In this document: piece after piece, positions 1 through 8,356 of the stretch
Layout: each line of letters begins with the position of its first letter
How positions within the stretch are numbered: the stretch's first letter is position 1
NCBI GenBank assembly: GCA_017629925.1
Contig: JAGBWH010000095.1
Location: 1-11,187 of the forward strand
DNA from: Clostridia bacterium
GTDB lineage: Bacteria > Bacillota > Clostridia > Oscillospirales > CAG-272
Direction of reading: 5' to 3'
DNA: 11,187 nt
Translations under genes and position numbers: made by a program
The notes under the pieces: generated by a model
Told to the model about the DNA's origin: nothing
Seen by the model: the letters and a program-made list of their open reading frames with translations, nothing else
The model's database searches: none

Positions 1-374
1 AGCACCTCTTGGTCTGTGTTTTGCAGCATGGCATAAAGAAAACCGTTTAACTGCTCGATGGGCATTCCCAACGCTTTTTCCATTTGGGCTTTGGTCTCGC
101 CGTCGGCACCATTGGCGGTCATGGCAAGAGCGAGCATCACGGAGAGGGGGGAGAGCAGGGTGTTTTCTTCTTTGGCGGTTTGGCAAATCAAAGATAAGGC
201 GAATGCATAACTTGCCAGCATTTGTTTGTCTGTTGTGGGGGCGACACGAACCTTGCGAGGCGCATAGTCTTCGGACAGGCAATTGGCGCGTACTCTTAAT
301 TTACAAGACATAAGCCCAAACACACAGCCGATGCACAGCATAAAAGCCACAAAGGAATAAAATAATCGCTTCAT
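1..374 (-). CDS. Serpin-family protease inhibitor, predicted lipoprotein (N-terminal part; runs off the left edge)
   Basis: The first 124 codons, read from the ATG at 374, are visible and the 3' part lies outside the window. Serpins are suicide inhibitors that trap serine or cysteine proteases by a large conformational change. The signature is the N-terminal helix A/B region at residues 52-102: a stretch starting LASYAFALSL, then NTLLSPLSVMLALAM, then NGADGETKAQM and ALG, matching the family pattern N-x-SPLSI-x-x-ALAM...GA-x-G-x-T-x-x-QM...LG. Residues 1-23 form a basic-hydrophobic signal peptide ending LMSC, a plausible lipobox with Cys24 as the lipidated residue, so the protein probably sits on the outer face of the membrane. 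An AGAGG ribosome site lies 7 bases before the start. The gene begins 21 bases after the foldase stop and is probably co-transcribed. The reactive-centre loop, which would indicate the target protease, is not visible. Confidence 0.85.
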   Translation of the reverse strand, partial: MKRLFYSFVAFMLCIGCVFGLMSCKLRVRANCLSEDYAPRKVRVAPTTDKQMLASYAFALSLICQTAKEENTLLSPLSVMLALAMTANGADGETKAQMEKALGMPIEQLNGFLYAMLQNTDQEV

Positions 375-395
375 GTAGACACCTCTTGAGGGGGG

Positions 396-1604
396 TTATC
401 GAAGGGCAGGTAATTTTTCTATTTCGTACCATTTGAAATCATAAATGTAGAGTTTTGTATTGGAGGGTGTGGTGGCAAAATCCAAACTGTCAATCCATTT
501 TTGACGCTTGATTTTCACATTCTCCAGTTTTTCGCTCAGTAACTCGGAAAATAGATGTTGCATGAGATGGGCGTTAAACTCGTTTATCTCTCGGTTGAAG
601 AAAAATTCTTGGTAGAGTTTATCCGAATACACGCCACTTTGGGGCGCGCATCTCATCAAAAAGTACACGCCATAGGGGGTGGAGACTTCATCCCATTGCC
701 CCATGGGAAGGGAAAAGACGCTCTCTGCCACATCAGGCAAAGACGCGCGATATTCCTTGGTATACGTGCTACCGGCGGAAAAATAGTAACTACCATATCT
801 TTGCCCGTTTAGGGTGGTTTTATCCTCGTTATACGCCAAAAAGAGTTTGGCAAATTCGGTGTCGTTCATCTCATCGACAAGAGAGGCGCGCAAGTTTTTT
901 AGTTTGGTTTGCTGCTCGGCTTTTTGCTCGTCTGTGAAGGCGGTGAAATTGCCAAAATTGTCGTAGCTCCCCTCTGTGCGCACCAAAATCATTTTCACAT
1001 GAACATACTGCTCACTCAAAAATGCATCCATTTGCTTGACGGTGAGTTTTGCACCTGTGGCACCATATACCTCGTCACGTAGGTGGGCGGCTTTATAGAG
1101 AAGCGTGGTGGCTTCGCTGAAATCGCGATAGGAAAATCCAAATGCTTTGGCTTGTTCTCTAAATGCTTTTTTGCTTCCGCCGCCCACACGGGTGTCGGCG
1201 ATCATGTCTTTTTCTGCTAAAGAGAGATGTTGTCTCTCCTCGGCGGAGAGGGTGGCATATTGGTCATATAGCCGTGCAGATGCGAATGTATGCTCCACCA
1301 GCAAAACCGCCATTTTCCCATAATATTGATTGTTGGTCATGCCGTCGGGGCGGACTTTTTGCCAAAATGCAGGGGTATCTACGGCATTGGTTTGCGACAA
1401 AAGCAGGTAGCGGAAGAAGGTATAGAGATACATGAATGTGCCTTGCCTGAGATACGTACCCTTGCACGTCATGACAATCGGTCCGCTTTGCAAAAAAGGC
1501 AAGAGCAAGGTGCAAAACAGGATAGAGAGCAAAAGCACCAACGCCAAAACAGAGAGCGTCATGCGGCGTTTGCTGCCCCAAAATATACGTTTGACGGTAT
1601 CCAT
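396..1604 (-). CDS. Membrane-anchored PrsA/SurA-like foldase with a divergent parvulin (PPIC) domain
   Basis: This 402-residue protein has a basic N-terminus, one membrane segment at about residues 16-39 and a large extracytoplasmic part. There is no good lipobox, so it is probably anchored by the uncleaved segment, unlike lipoprotein PrsA. Residues about 45-195 are helical and resemble the SurA/PrsA N-domain. Residues about 200-322 follow the parvulin pattern: VKMILV (family: SHILV), a linker, EFAKLFLAYNED (FA-x-LA-x-x-YS-x-D), YGSYYF, then LPMGQWDEVSTPYGVYFL (L-x-x-GEVS-x-P-x-x-T-x-x-GYHII). The histidines of both conserved motifs are replaced, by Met205 and Tyr314, so it may act as a chaperone rather than an isomerase. 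Its ribosome site (AAGGAG/GAAGGA) lies inside the last codons of mfd, whose stop is 3 bases upstream, suggesting translational coupling. A foldase-type gene after mfd is a known Clostridia arrangement. The family call is fairly sure; substrates are unknown, with the downstream serpin an obvious candidate. Confidence 0.75.
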   Translation of the reverse strand: MDTVKRIFWGSKRRMTLSVLALVLLLSILFCTLLLPFLQSGPIVMTCKGTYLRQGTFMYLYTFFRYLLLSQTNAVDTPAFWQKVRPDGMTNNQYYGKMAVLLVEHTFASARLYDQYATLSAEERQHLSLAEKDMIADTRVGGGSKKAFREQAKAFGFSYRDFSEATTLLYKAAHLRDEVYGATGAKLTVKQMDAFLSEQYVHVKMILVRTEGSYDNFGNFTAFTDEQKAEQQTKLKNLRASLVDEMNDTEFAKLFLAYNEDKTTLNGQRYGSYYFSAGSTYTKEYRASLPDVAESVFSLPMGQWDEVSTPYGVYFLMRCAPQSGVYSDKLYQEFFFNREINEFNAHLMQHLFSELLSEKLENVKIKRQKWIDSLDFATTPSNTKLYIYDFKWYEIEKLPALR

Positions 1605-1607
1605 AGT

Positions 1608-4600
1608 TTATCCTTCTCCTTCTTGTTTATTTTTGTCCGCTTCGCTGAGCGCATCGTATTTCAGCAGCAGTGCGGCGGTGGATTTTGCGGCGTCCTCTCC
1701 TCGTTTTAACCGTAAAAATACGGCAGGAGAAAGTCCACCGCCCATACGCAAATTGTCTTGAGTGGCGAAGAGTTCAGACCACAAAGGAAGGTCAATTTTC
1801 TCGCAAACAATGCGAACCTCCCCTTCTTTTTGCTCAATTTTAGACATATGATGCTTTGAGCCAAGCGCACGAATGAGTGCCACGTAGAGCAGCCGTACCA
1901 CCGGTGGCGGAGGATCTCCGAAGCGGTCGCAAAACTCGTCCAAAATATCTGAGCGGTCATGCTCGGTGGCAATATGGGAGATTTTTTTATACATATCCAT
2001 TCTATGGGAAGCGGAGGGAATATAAGTTTCAGGGATAAGGGCGTCAGAGAGAATATCCACCGTACATTCAAAGGGCGGAGTAATGGTTTGCCCTTGCTCT
2101 TCGAGGATGGCTTCTTGGAGCAATCGCACATACAGGTCATAGCCCACCGCATCAATATTGCCGTGTTGTTCTGCACCAAGCAGATTGCCTGCACCGCGAA
2201 TTTCGAGGTCGCGCATCGCCACGCGAAATCCTGCGCCAAATTCCGTATATTCTCGAATGGCATCCAGACGTTTTCTGGCAATATCCGTGAGGGCTTTGCC
2301 GGGGCGGAAGGTGAAATAGGCATAGGCGCGACGTCCGCTTCTACCCACGCGTCCGCGAAGTTGGTGCAATTGAGACAGCCCCATTCTATCCGCATCTTCT
2401 ATGATGAGGGTGTTGGCGTTGGGCAGGTCAACCCCCGTTTCCACAATGGTGGTGCATACCAAAATATCAATATCTCCGCGCACAAGTGCTTGCCAGATTT
2501 GCTCCAACTCGTCTTTTTCCATTTGACCGTGCGCCCATGTCACACGGGCATCGGGAATGGCTTTGGCAATACGGCTCGCCACAAGGTCTATGGTTTCGGT
2601 GCGATTGTGCAGGTATAGCACCTGACCGCCACGGCGAAGTTCTTTTCGCATGGCTTCTTCAAGAAAGCCTGCATCATGCTCAAGCACATAGGTTTGCACA
2701 GGGAAGCGGTCAGCAGGGGCTTCGTCCAAAATGGACATATCGCGAATGCCTGACATCGCCATATGGAGAGTACGAGGAATGGGTGTGGCAGAAAGGGTGA
2801 GCACGTCCACCCCTTGCGACATTTGTTTGAGTCTTTCCTTTTGCGCCACGCCAAATCGTTGCTCTTCGTCCACAATCAAAAGCCCAAGGTCTTTCCATTC
2901 CACCTTTTTGCCAAGCAAACTGTGAGTACCAATGAGCATATCAATATCCCCACGTTTGAGACGACGAAGAATTTTCGTTTGCTCTGACGGGGAGCGCAGG
3001 CGAGAGAGCATTTCAATGGAAACGGGAAATCCTCTCATGCGGGATAATGCAGTTTGAAAGTGCTGTAATGCCAAAATCGTGGTCGGCACAAGCAACGCCA
3101 CCTGCTTGCCGGCACAAATGGCTTTGAAGGCGGCACGAAATGCCACCTCGGTTTTACCAAAACCCACGTCTCCGCACAGTAGACGATCCATGGGCGTGGG
3201 GCGCATCATATCTTGCTTGATTTCACTAATGGCAATCATTTGAGGCTCGGTTTCGATAAACTCAAAGGCTTGGTCAAACTCTTTTTCCAGCTCGTCGTCG
3301 GGCGGGAAGGCAAAACCCGGCATTCTTTGACGGGCGGCGTAAAGGGCAATCAAGTCTTTTGCGAGCGCCTTGGCGGAAGCCTTGGCACGGCTTCTCATCT
3401 TGCCCCATTCGGTACCGCCCATTTTGGTGAGTTTAACAGTGCCATCATCTGCGCCTGCCCCAATATATTTGGAGATATATTCGAGGCGATCAGCGGGGAC
3501 GAGAAGTTGGTCGGTGCCTGCGTACTGGATGGTGATATAGTCCTTTGCCACCCCTGCTACACGGGTGTTTTGAATACCAACAAATCGACCAATACCATAG
3601 GTTTGGTGCACGATAAAATCGCCCACTTTCAGTTCGGCAGAGGAGCGAATAGCTTGACCTGCTTCCACTTTGGCACGGCGAATACGAGGGGATTTTCTGC
3701 GCACGTTTGCGCCACCGTCCTCGCCCATAGAAAGCAGGGCAACTTTGGGATTTGGCAAATCAAATCCCGAAAGACAAGCCCCAACCCCCACCCCAACAGC
3801 CCCGAAAGGCAGGGTGGCTTCGTCAAGGGGCGTATCCTCGCCCATACGCATGGCGGGAATATCCACGTCATCGAGCGCTTTGAGCAAGGGATCTACTTCA
3901 AGCGGAGAAGGGCACAAAACAAGGGTGCGATAGCCTGTTTTGATGAGGTCTTTGAGATCATCGCACAGTTGCCTGAAATTATCTCTGTAAGAGGCGGTTT
4001 GTCTACAACGAAATCCAAACAGCCCCGCACACGCCATCGACATACTCACACCGGCAAATTGGTTTAAGTAGACGGGGACGTGATGGGCATACACGGTTTC
4101 CAGATACGTGTGAGGTTTGCAGTAATGGGCGTATTTTCCCCCAATGAGTCCTCTTTCGATGAGCGACTCGACGATCTCGTTTTGCATACGCTCAGAGGCG
4201 GCAAGGCTTTCTTCTGCCTCGCTTGAAGATTGGAGAAAAATGGGCATATTTTGAGAAAAATGGTCAAACAGACAATAGGCGTCGGGGTAGAGAATGGAGA
4301 TATATTTATCTCTGGTATATAAATCCGTTTCCCCCGAAATGGCGGCAAGCTCATGTTCAAGGGCGCGGGTGGTGCTTTCTTCTTTGGATTTTTTGATATT
4401 GTGTTTGATGTGGGTGGCAATTTGCGCCAATGTTTCGGGCGTGGTCAAAACTTCGCGTGCCGGTAAAATAGAGGCGGTCTCCACCTCGCCAGTCACCCGT
4501 TGGGTGTCGGGATCAAATTGACCTATGCGGTCAATCTCGTCCCCAAAAAACTCAATACGCAAGGGGGGTGATCCTGCACCGTATACGTCGATGATGCCCC

Positions 4601-5150
4601 CTCGTCTTGTGAACTGCCCCACACTCTCAACCGTGTCAACATGAACATACCCCATCTCCCCAAGGCGCTTTGCCAAGGTAAGCGGAGGCATTTCTGCACC
4701 GCAGGATAGGGAAAGGGTATGACTTGCCAAAAGGTCGGGGGGAATGGTCATTTGAAGGGCAGCCGTAGGCGTGCTGACCACCACGTCGAGTTCTTGCTTT
4801 TCTAACTTAGACAGCACAAACAGCCTCTCACGCTCTGTGTCGTGGGAGGCAGATACAAAATCAAATATGAAGTCCCGAACGGGGTAATAGGCAGAGCGAA
4901 GTCCTGCAGATTCCAGCATACCGGTAAGCCATCTGCCTTCTTTGCTGTGAGGCACAAGTATCAGCGCAGGGCCTTTCTCTGCTTTTGACAGGTCACGAAT
5001 CGCCTCTATGCAAAGGGCGTTTGAGGCAGAAGCGTTTAGCCCGTTGATAATAATGGGCAGAGGCTTTTTAGAGGCGAGCTGTTCGACGAGAACACGGGAA
5101 AATTGCCTGTATTCTCGGTCAAAGCAAATGAGTGTGGATTGGTATTTCAT
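1608..5150 (-). CDS. mfd: Transcription-repair coupling factor Mfd
   Basis: Mfd is an ATP-driven translocase that pushes stalled RNA polymerase off damaged DNA and recruits UvrA for nucleotide excision repair. At 1180 residues it is the usual length. Domains in order: a UvrB-like N-terminal module (residues about 1-330), with QFTRRGGIIDVYG near 179-191 and RIEFFGDEID near 198-207; the CarD-like RNA polymerase interaction domain (about 506-575, starting LKVGDFIVHQTYGIGRFVGI); and the RecG-like helicase core, with Walker A GDVGFGKTE (660-668), Walker B DEEQ (761-764), SATPIPRT (787-794) and motif VI QLRGRVGR (930-937). The TRG translocation motif region is at about 971-992 (FGAGFRVAMRDLEIRGAG), followed by the C-terminal regulatory domain. 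All motor residues appear intact. It starts 10 bases after the pth stop, with a weak AAAGAG site 6 bases before its ATG. The C-terminal Glu-Gly repeat (EGEG) is encoded by bases that also serve as the ribosome site of the next gene. Confidence 0.97.
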   Translation of the reverse strand: MKYQSTLICFDREYRQFSRVLVEQLASKKPLPIIINGLNASASNALCIEAIRDLSKAEKGPALILVPHSKEGRWLTGMLESAGLRSAYYPVRDFIFDFVSASHDTERERLFVLSKLEKQELDVVVSTPTAALQMTIPPDLLASHTLSLSCGAEMPPLTLAKRLGEMGYVHVDTVESVGQFTRRGGIIDVYGAGSPPLRIEFFGDEIDRIGQFDPDTQRVTGEVETASILPAREVLTTPETLAQIATHIKHNIKKSKEESTTRALEHELAAISGETDLYTRDKYISILYPDAYCLFDHFSQNMPIFLQSSSEAEESLAASERMQNEIVESLIERGLIGGKYAHYCKPHTYLETVYAHHVPVYLNQFAGVSMSMACAGLFGFRCRQTASYRDNFRQLCDDLKDLIKTGYRTLVLCPSPLEVDPLLKALDDVDIPAMRMGEDTPLDEATLPFGAVGVGVGACLSGFDLPNPKVALLSMGEDGGANVRRKSPRIRRAKVEAGQAIRSSAELKVGDFIVHQTYGIGRFVGIQNTRVAGVAKDYITIQYAGTDQLLVPADRLEYISKYIGAGADDGTVKLTKMGGTEWGKMRSRAKASAKALAKDLIALYAARQRMPGFAFPPDDELEKEFDQAFEFIETEPQMIAISEIKQDMMRPTPMDRLLCGDVGFGKTEVAFRAAFKAICAGKQVALLVPTTILALQHFQTALSRMRGFPVSIEMLSRLRSPSEQTKILRRLKRGDIDMLIGTHSLLGKKVEWKDLGLLIVDEEQRFGVAQKERLKQMSQGVDVLTLSATPIPRTLHMAMSGIRDMSILDEAPADRFPVQTYVLEHDAGFLEEAMRKELRRGGQVLYLHNRTETIDLVASRIAKAIPDARVTWAHGQMEKDELEQIWQALVRGDIDILVCTTIVETGVDLPNANTLIIEDADRMGLSQLHQLRGRVGRSGRRAYAYFTFRPGKALTDIARKRLDAIREYTEFGAGFRVAMRDLEIRGAGNLLGAEQHGNIDAVGYDLYVRLLQEAILEEQGQTITPPFECTVDILSDALIPETYIPSASHRMDMYKKISHIATEHDRSDILDEFCDRFGDPPPPVVRLLYVALIRALGSKHHMSKIEQKEGEVRIVCEKIDLPLWSELFATQDNLRMGGGLSPAVFLRLKRGEDAAKSTAALLLKYDALSEADKNKQEGEG

Positions 5151-5160
5151 GTATGTCTCT

Positions 5161-5793
5161 TTAGGTGGAATATTGATTCATGGCTTGCTCGATGTGTCCC
5201 TCAAGTATCATCTCGGTGGCTTCTGCCACTTTGGCGTAGAGGTCGGGCATGACTTTTTGCGCTTCGGCGGGTAAGTCTCCCAGCACCCAATCGGCTAAAT
5301 CATAGTCCGGATGCGGTTTTTGCCCCACACCAATTTTCACACGTGGAAATTGGTCACTGCCCAACTCTGCGATGATGCTTTTCAGCCCATTATGTCCGCC
5401 TGCCGAGCCTTTTCTGCGAATGCGCATGTGCCCCACGTCAAAGGACACATCGTCGCAATAGACGATGATATGGTCGGGGGCGATGTGGTAGTAGTTTGCC
5501 GCTTCACGTACCGCCTCACCTGACAAATTCATAAATGTTTGGGGTTTCATGAGCATCACGTGCTGCCCTGCAATCTCACCTTCGCCCACCAAAGCATGAA
5601 ATTTGGCATTCTTAATAGAGATACGATGTTTTTCTGCCAGCACGTCAATGGCGTGAAAGCCAACGTTGTGGCGATTTTTGTCATATTTCGCACCGGGATT
5701 GCCCAGGCCAACTATGAGATACGTAATGGGGCCTTTGGGCGTGGGGGAGGAGAGGTGGAGCGAAGCAAATAATTCGTCTAAACGAGAGTTCAT
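5161..5793 (-). CDS. pth: Peptidyl-tRNA hydrolase
   Basis: Pth cleaves the ester bond of peptidyl-tRNA dropped from stalled ribosomes, recycling the tRNA; the bacterial enzyme is a cytosolic monomer. The sequence contains VGLGNPGAKY (Asn32), RHNVGF with catalytic His42, TFMNLSG (Asn89), VYCDDVSF with Asp114 matching E. coli Asp93, and AGGHNGLKS (His134, Asn135). All the usual active-site and substrate-contact residues are therefore present. The 210 residues include about 23 extra N-terminal residues before the first strand. No ATG, GTG or TTG codon lies between Met1 and the conserved core, so the ATG at 5793 is the only reasonable start. The ribosome site is weak (AAAGAG with a spacer of about 14 bases), so translation may depend on ribosomes arriving from nadE, which ends 21 bases upstream. 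mfd follows after 10 bases; pth-mfd adjacency is common in Bacillota. Confidence 0.97.
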   Translation of the reverse strand: MNSRLDELFASLHLSSPTPKGPITYLIVGLGNPGAKYDKNRHNVGFHAIDVLAEKHRISIKNAKFHALVGEGEIAGQHVMLMKPQTFMNLSGEAVREAANYYHIAPDHIIVYCDDVSFDVGHMRIRRKGSAGGHNGLKSIIAELGSDQFPRVKIGVGQKPHPDYDLADWVLGDLPAEAQKVMPDLYAKVAEATEMILEGHIEQAMNQYST

Positions 5794-5814
5794 GGTGTGG
5801 TTTTTATCTCTTTC

Positions 5815-7713
5815 TTACTCTTCTGGATTTTCAATTTCTTTGAGCCAAAGCGCACCGCAAGCATCGCTGGGCATACGCAAATCTCCGCGAGGAGACAAAG
5901 ACACCTGCGTGACCTTGGGGCCGTCGGGCATACAAGAACGCTTAAACTGTTGAGAGAAGAAACGGCGCAGGAATTTTATGAGGGTTTGGCGAATGGTTTC
6001 GCGGTCAAAATATCCTTCAAAGGCGGACTCAGCCAGACGCAAAATTTTCTTTGCGGAAGAGCCGTTTTGCATGATATGCCAGAGGAAGAAATCGTGCAGC
6101 TCGTATGCGCCGATGATATCTTCTGTGACTTGGCTGATTTGGTCGTCTTTTGGGGGAAGCAATTCGGGGCTAACGGGAGTGCCAACCACATCAATGAGAA
6201 TGCTTTTTAGCGGTTCGGGACTTTGCTGTGCATACGCCAACGTGATATGGCGCATCAGGGTTTTGGGCACAGAGCCGTTGACACTATACAGCGACATATG
6301 GTCACCGTTATAGGTGCACCAACCCAGCGCACCTTCGGAGAGGTCGCCTGTGCCGACAACAAGTCCGCCTTTGGCATTAGACAAATCCATGAGCACTTGG
6401 GTTCTCTCTCTGGCTTGGGCGTTTTCAAAGGTCAGGTCGGGGGTGACGGTGTCATGACCGAGGTCACGAAGATGCTGGGTAACGGCTTGGCTGATATTCA
6501 CTTCCATCAGCGTCACGCCCAGCGCATCAGCCAAGGCAATGGCATTGTTTTTGGTGCGGGAAGAAGTGCCAAAGCAGGGCATTGTGACCGCCAGCACAGC
6601 AGAGGCGGGCATGCCCAGCAGTTCTACCGCTTTTTTCGCCACAATCACCGCCCATGTGGAGTCCAGTCCGCCAGATAGCCCCAAAATGGCGCATTTTGCG
6701 TGGATATGGCGCATTCTGGATGCCAAGGCGTGAGACTGAATGGCTAAAGCGGTTTCCATGCCCGAACCGTCTTTGGGAATGAAGGGATAGGCATCGGGAC
6801 GAGGGAATATTTCGGTTTTTTGGAGAGGTAGAGTAAAGGCGGGATAGAGGTAGCCCGTGGTGTCGGGGGAGAAGTTGGCGCGCAGGCGTCTGGAATGAAC
6901 GGTACCTAAGTCCAGCGTGGCTATCAAGGTGTCGCCTTCCGAGAAGGGCGCTTTTTCTGCCACAACTTCGCCCAGAGAACACATGATATGGTTGCCCGCA
7001 AATACCAAATCAGTGGAACTTTCACCATCTCCTGCATCCGCCAGCACATAGGCACAGCACGCTCTCTTTGATTGCACGCGCGTCATGTCACGGCGCAAAG
7101 CGCTCTTACCAAAAAATTCATCACTTGCGCAAAGGTTGACAATCAAATTCGCACCTGCGGCGGTGTGGCGACAGGAAATGGGTTCAGACACCCAAATGTC
7201 CTCGCAAATTTCTGCTGCAATTTTTAGTTCGGGCATAGAGGTGCAGCTGAAAATCAAGTTAGTGCCAATCATGGTTTCCTGCCCCGCATAGCAAAGGGGA
7301 AGGTTTTGCGCCATAGGGCGAGCATACCAACGAGATTCGTTGAATTCGCCGTAGTTGCCTAGTGCATATTTCGGCACAAGACCGAGCAGTTTGCCCTCGC
7401 AGATGGCGGCGGCACAATTATAGATGCGGCCAAAAGTAGAAACAGGCACCCCCAAAAATGAGATGAGGGGCAAGTCTTTTGTCTGCTCCATGTAGTCTAT
7501 GACACCTTGCTCTGCTCCTGCGAGTAAACTTTCGGAGAAGAGCAGGTCATTTGCGGTGTAGGCGGTCATCGAGAGTTCGGGGAAAACCAAAACGCCCACA
7601 TTTTCTTTTGCCACACGGTGAGCGCACTCTACCATGGCTTGACTATTAAATGCTGTATCTGCCACGCGAATACGAGGGGAAGCGGCGGCAACTTTAATCA
7701 GACCGTATTTCAT
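5815..7713 (-). CDS. nadE: Glutamine-dependent NAD+ synthetase
   Basis: This enzyme performs the last step of NAD+ synthesis, amidating deamido-NAD+ with ATP and ammonia taken from glutamine. It is a 632-residue two-domain protein. Residues about 1-290 are a nitrilase-type glutaminase with a complete Glu-Lys-Cys triad: Glu46 in FPELSMT, Lys115 in VPKYALGNYGEF, and Cys170 in AAEICEDIWV. Residues about 320-632 are the ATP-pyrophosphatase synthetase, with the PP-loop LGLSGGLDST (345-353) and conserved GTGDLSEGALGWCTYNGDHM (454-473, last Met included), which marks the NadE active site. Intact triad and PP-loop indicate a functional glutamine-using enzyme rather than the short ammonia-dependent form. 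An AAAGGA ribosome site lies 7 bases before the ATG. The gene follows the ThyX-like gene after 22 bases and precedes pth by 21 bases, so it is probably transcribed from the promoter near 8400-8435. Confidence 0.96.
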   Translation of the reverse strand: MKYGLIKVAAASPRIRVADTAFNSQAMVECAHRVAKENVGVLVFPELSMTAYTANDLLFSESLLAGAEQGVIDYMEQTKDLPLISFLGVPVSTFGRIYNCAAAICEGKLLGLVPKYALGNYGEFNESRWYARPMAQNLPLCYAGQETMIGTNLIFSCTSMPELKIAAEICEDIWVSEPISCRHTAAGANLIVNLCASDEFFGKSALRRDMTRVQSKRACCAYVLADAGDGESSTDLVFAGNHIMCSLGEVVAEKAPFSEGDTLIATLDLGTVHSRRLRANFSPDTTGYLYPAFTLPLQKTEIFPRPDAYPFIPKDGSGMETALAIQSHALASRMRHIHAKCAILGLSGGLDSTWAVIVAKKAVELLGMPASAVLAVTMPCFGTSSRTKNNAIALADALGVTLMEVNISQAVTQHLRDLGHDTVTPDLTFENAQARERTQVLMDLSNAKGGLVVGTGDLSEGALGWCTYNGDHMSLYSVNGSVPKTLMRHITLAYAQQSPEPLKSILIDVVGTPVSPELLPPKDDQISQVTEDIIGAYELHDFFLWHIMQNGSSAKKILRLAESAFEGYFDRETIRQTLIKFLRRFFSQQFKRSCMPDGPKVTQVSLSPRGDLRMPSDACGALWLKEIENPEE

Positions 7714-7735
7714 TTTGATATCCTTTCGCTTTTTG

Positions 7736-8356
7736 TTATTCTTTGATTAAAATCCATTCTTTTGCATAGGGAAGTGCTTCGATGGCTTGACAGAGGGTAT
7801 GCCATTCTGCCAATTTGTGATGGCGACGGGCATAGTAGATATTGATGAGCACCTCGTAGTTCATGGTGACCGTGCGCAGCTGGTTATAAGAGGAGGGAAG
7901 CAACTGAATCATATTGTGCCAGGCGTCCTTTTCTTTTGTCTCTATATAGCGCAGACGCTCCTCTTCAAGGCAGGCAATCACACCATCTAAGCAAGCCAAG
8001 GCTTTTTCGGTCATTCTGTCGTGGCTAAAATCGTCGCGCGTGAAGGTTTTGGCTTGGATTTTATGCATGGTGCTGGTAGAGTCAGCCACAGTACCTACTT
8101 TATATGTGTCAAATTCTTTCCACCAATAAAGTGGAGCATAAATATCCATAGACACCATGATTTGACGGAGAAATTTACGGTGGTCTGAACCTGCCACAGC
8201 CAATTTTCTGCCAAAGGCTAAATCTTCTTCGCCCAGCACAAATTGCCCCTTTTCGTCATAGTAGCTGTCGGATTTACTCCAGCTGTTCATCGGGTTTCTG
8301 GCGCCTCGAATGGCATTGTCAAAATTCATGACGGATACGTGACTTACCTTTAACAT
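7736..8356 (-). CDS. Divergent ThyX-like protein, function unknown
   Basis: This 206-residue soluble protein has no signal or membrane segment. By eye it resembles flavin-dependent thymidylate synthase ThyX in two blocks. Residues 59-100 (HRKFLRQIMVS, then DIYAPLYWWKEFD and TYKVGTVADSTSTMHKI) fall where ThyX has its helix plus RHR-x-x-S-x-x-x-x-S-R-Y signature. Residues 153-195 (LPSSYNQLRTVTMNYEVL, then ARRHHKLAEWHTL) parallel the ThyX C-terminal LP...T-x-N-x-R...R...AQ-x-E-I block. The RHR-x7-S signature itself is absent, replaced by a YKVGTVADS-type sequence, so normal FAD/dUMP chemistry cannot be assumed. An alternative is an unrelated conserved protein sharing a similar helical pattern. 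The ATG at 8356 has a GAGG ribosome site 8 bases upstream and a consensus promoter further up. It is the first gene of the six-gene operon, 22 bases before nadE. Confidence 0.5.
   Translation of the reverse strand: MLKVSHVSVMNFDNAIRGARNPMNSWSKSDSYYDEKGQFVLGEEDLAFGRKLAVAGSDHRKFLRQIMVSMDIYAPLYWWKEFDTYKVGTVADSTSTMHKIQAKTFTRDDFSHDRMTEKALACLDGVIACLEEERLRYIETKEKDAWHNMIQLLPSSYNQLRTVTMNYEVLINIYYARRHHKLAEWHTLCQAIEALPYAKEWILIKE

Noticed and set aside
1706..2618. Two open frames over 200 codons (minus 1706-2395, plus 1959-2618) within mfd
   Set aside because: Both overlap the helicase core and C-terminal coding sequence of Mfd in other frames and give low-complexity, unrecognisable translations.
3213..4067. 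Open frame of 284 codons on the plus strand
   Set aside because: It lies entirely antisense to the motif-complete mfd gene, its translation shows no domain pattern, and I see no ribosome site. It is a codon-bias shadow.
7736..8356. Calling this gene thyX outright
   Set aside because: The RHR-x7-S signature is missing, so thymidylate synthase activity is not supported; only a ThyX-like fold is suggested.
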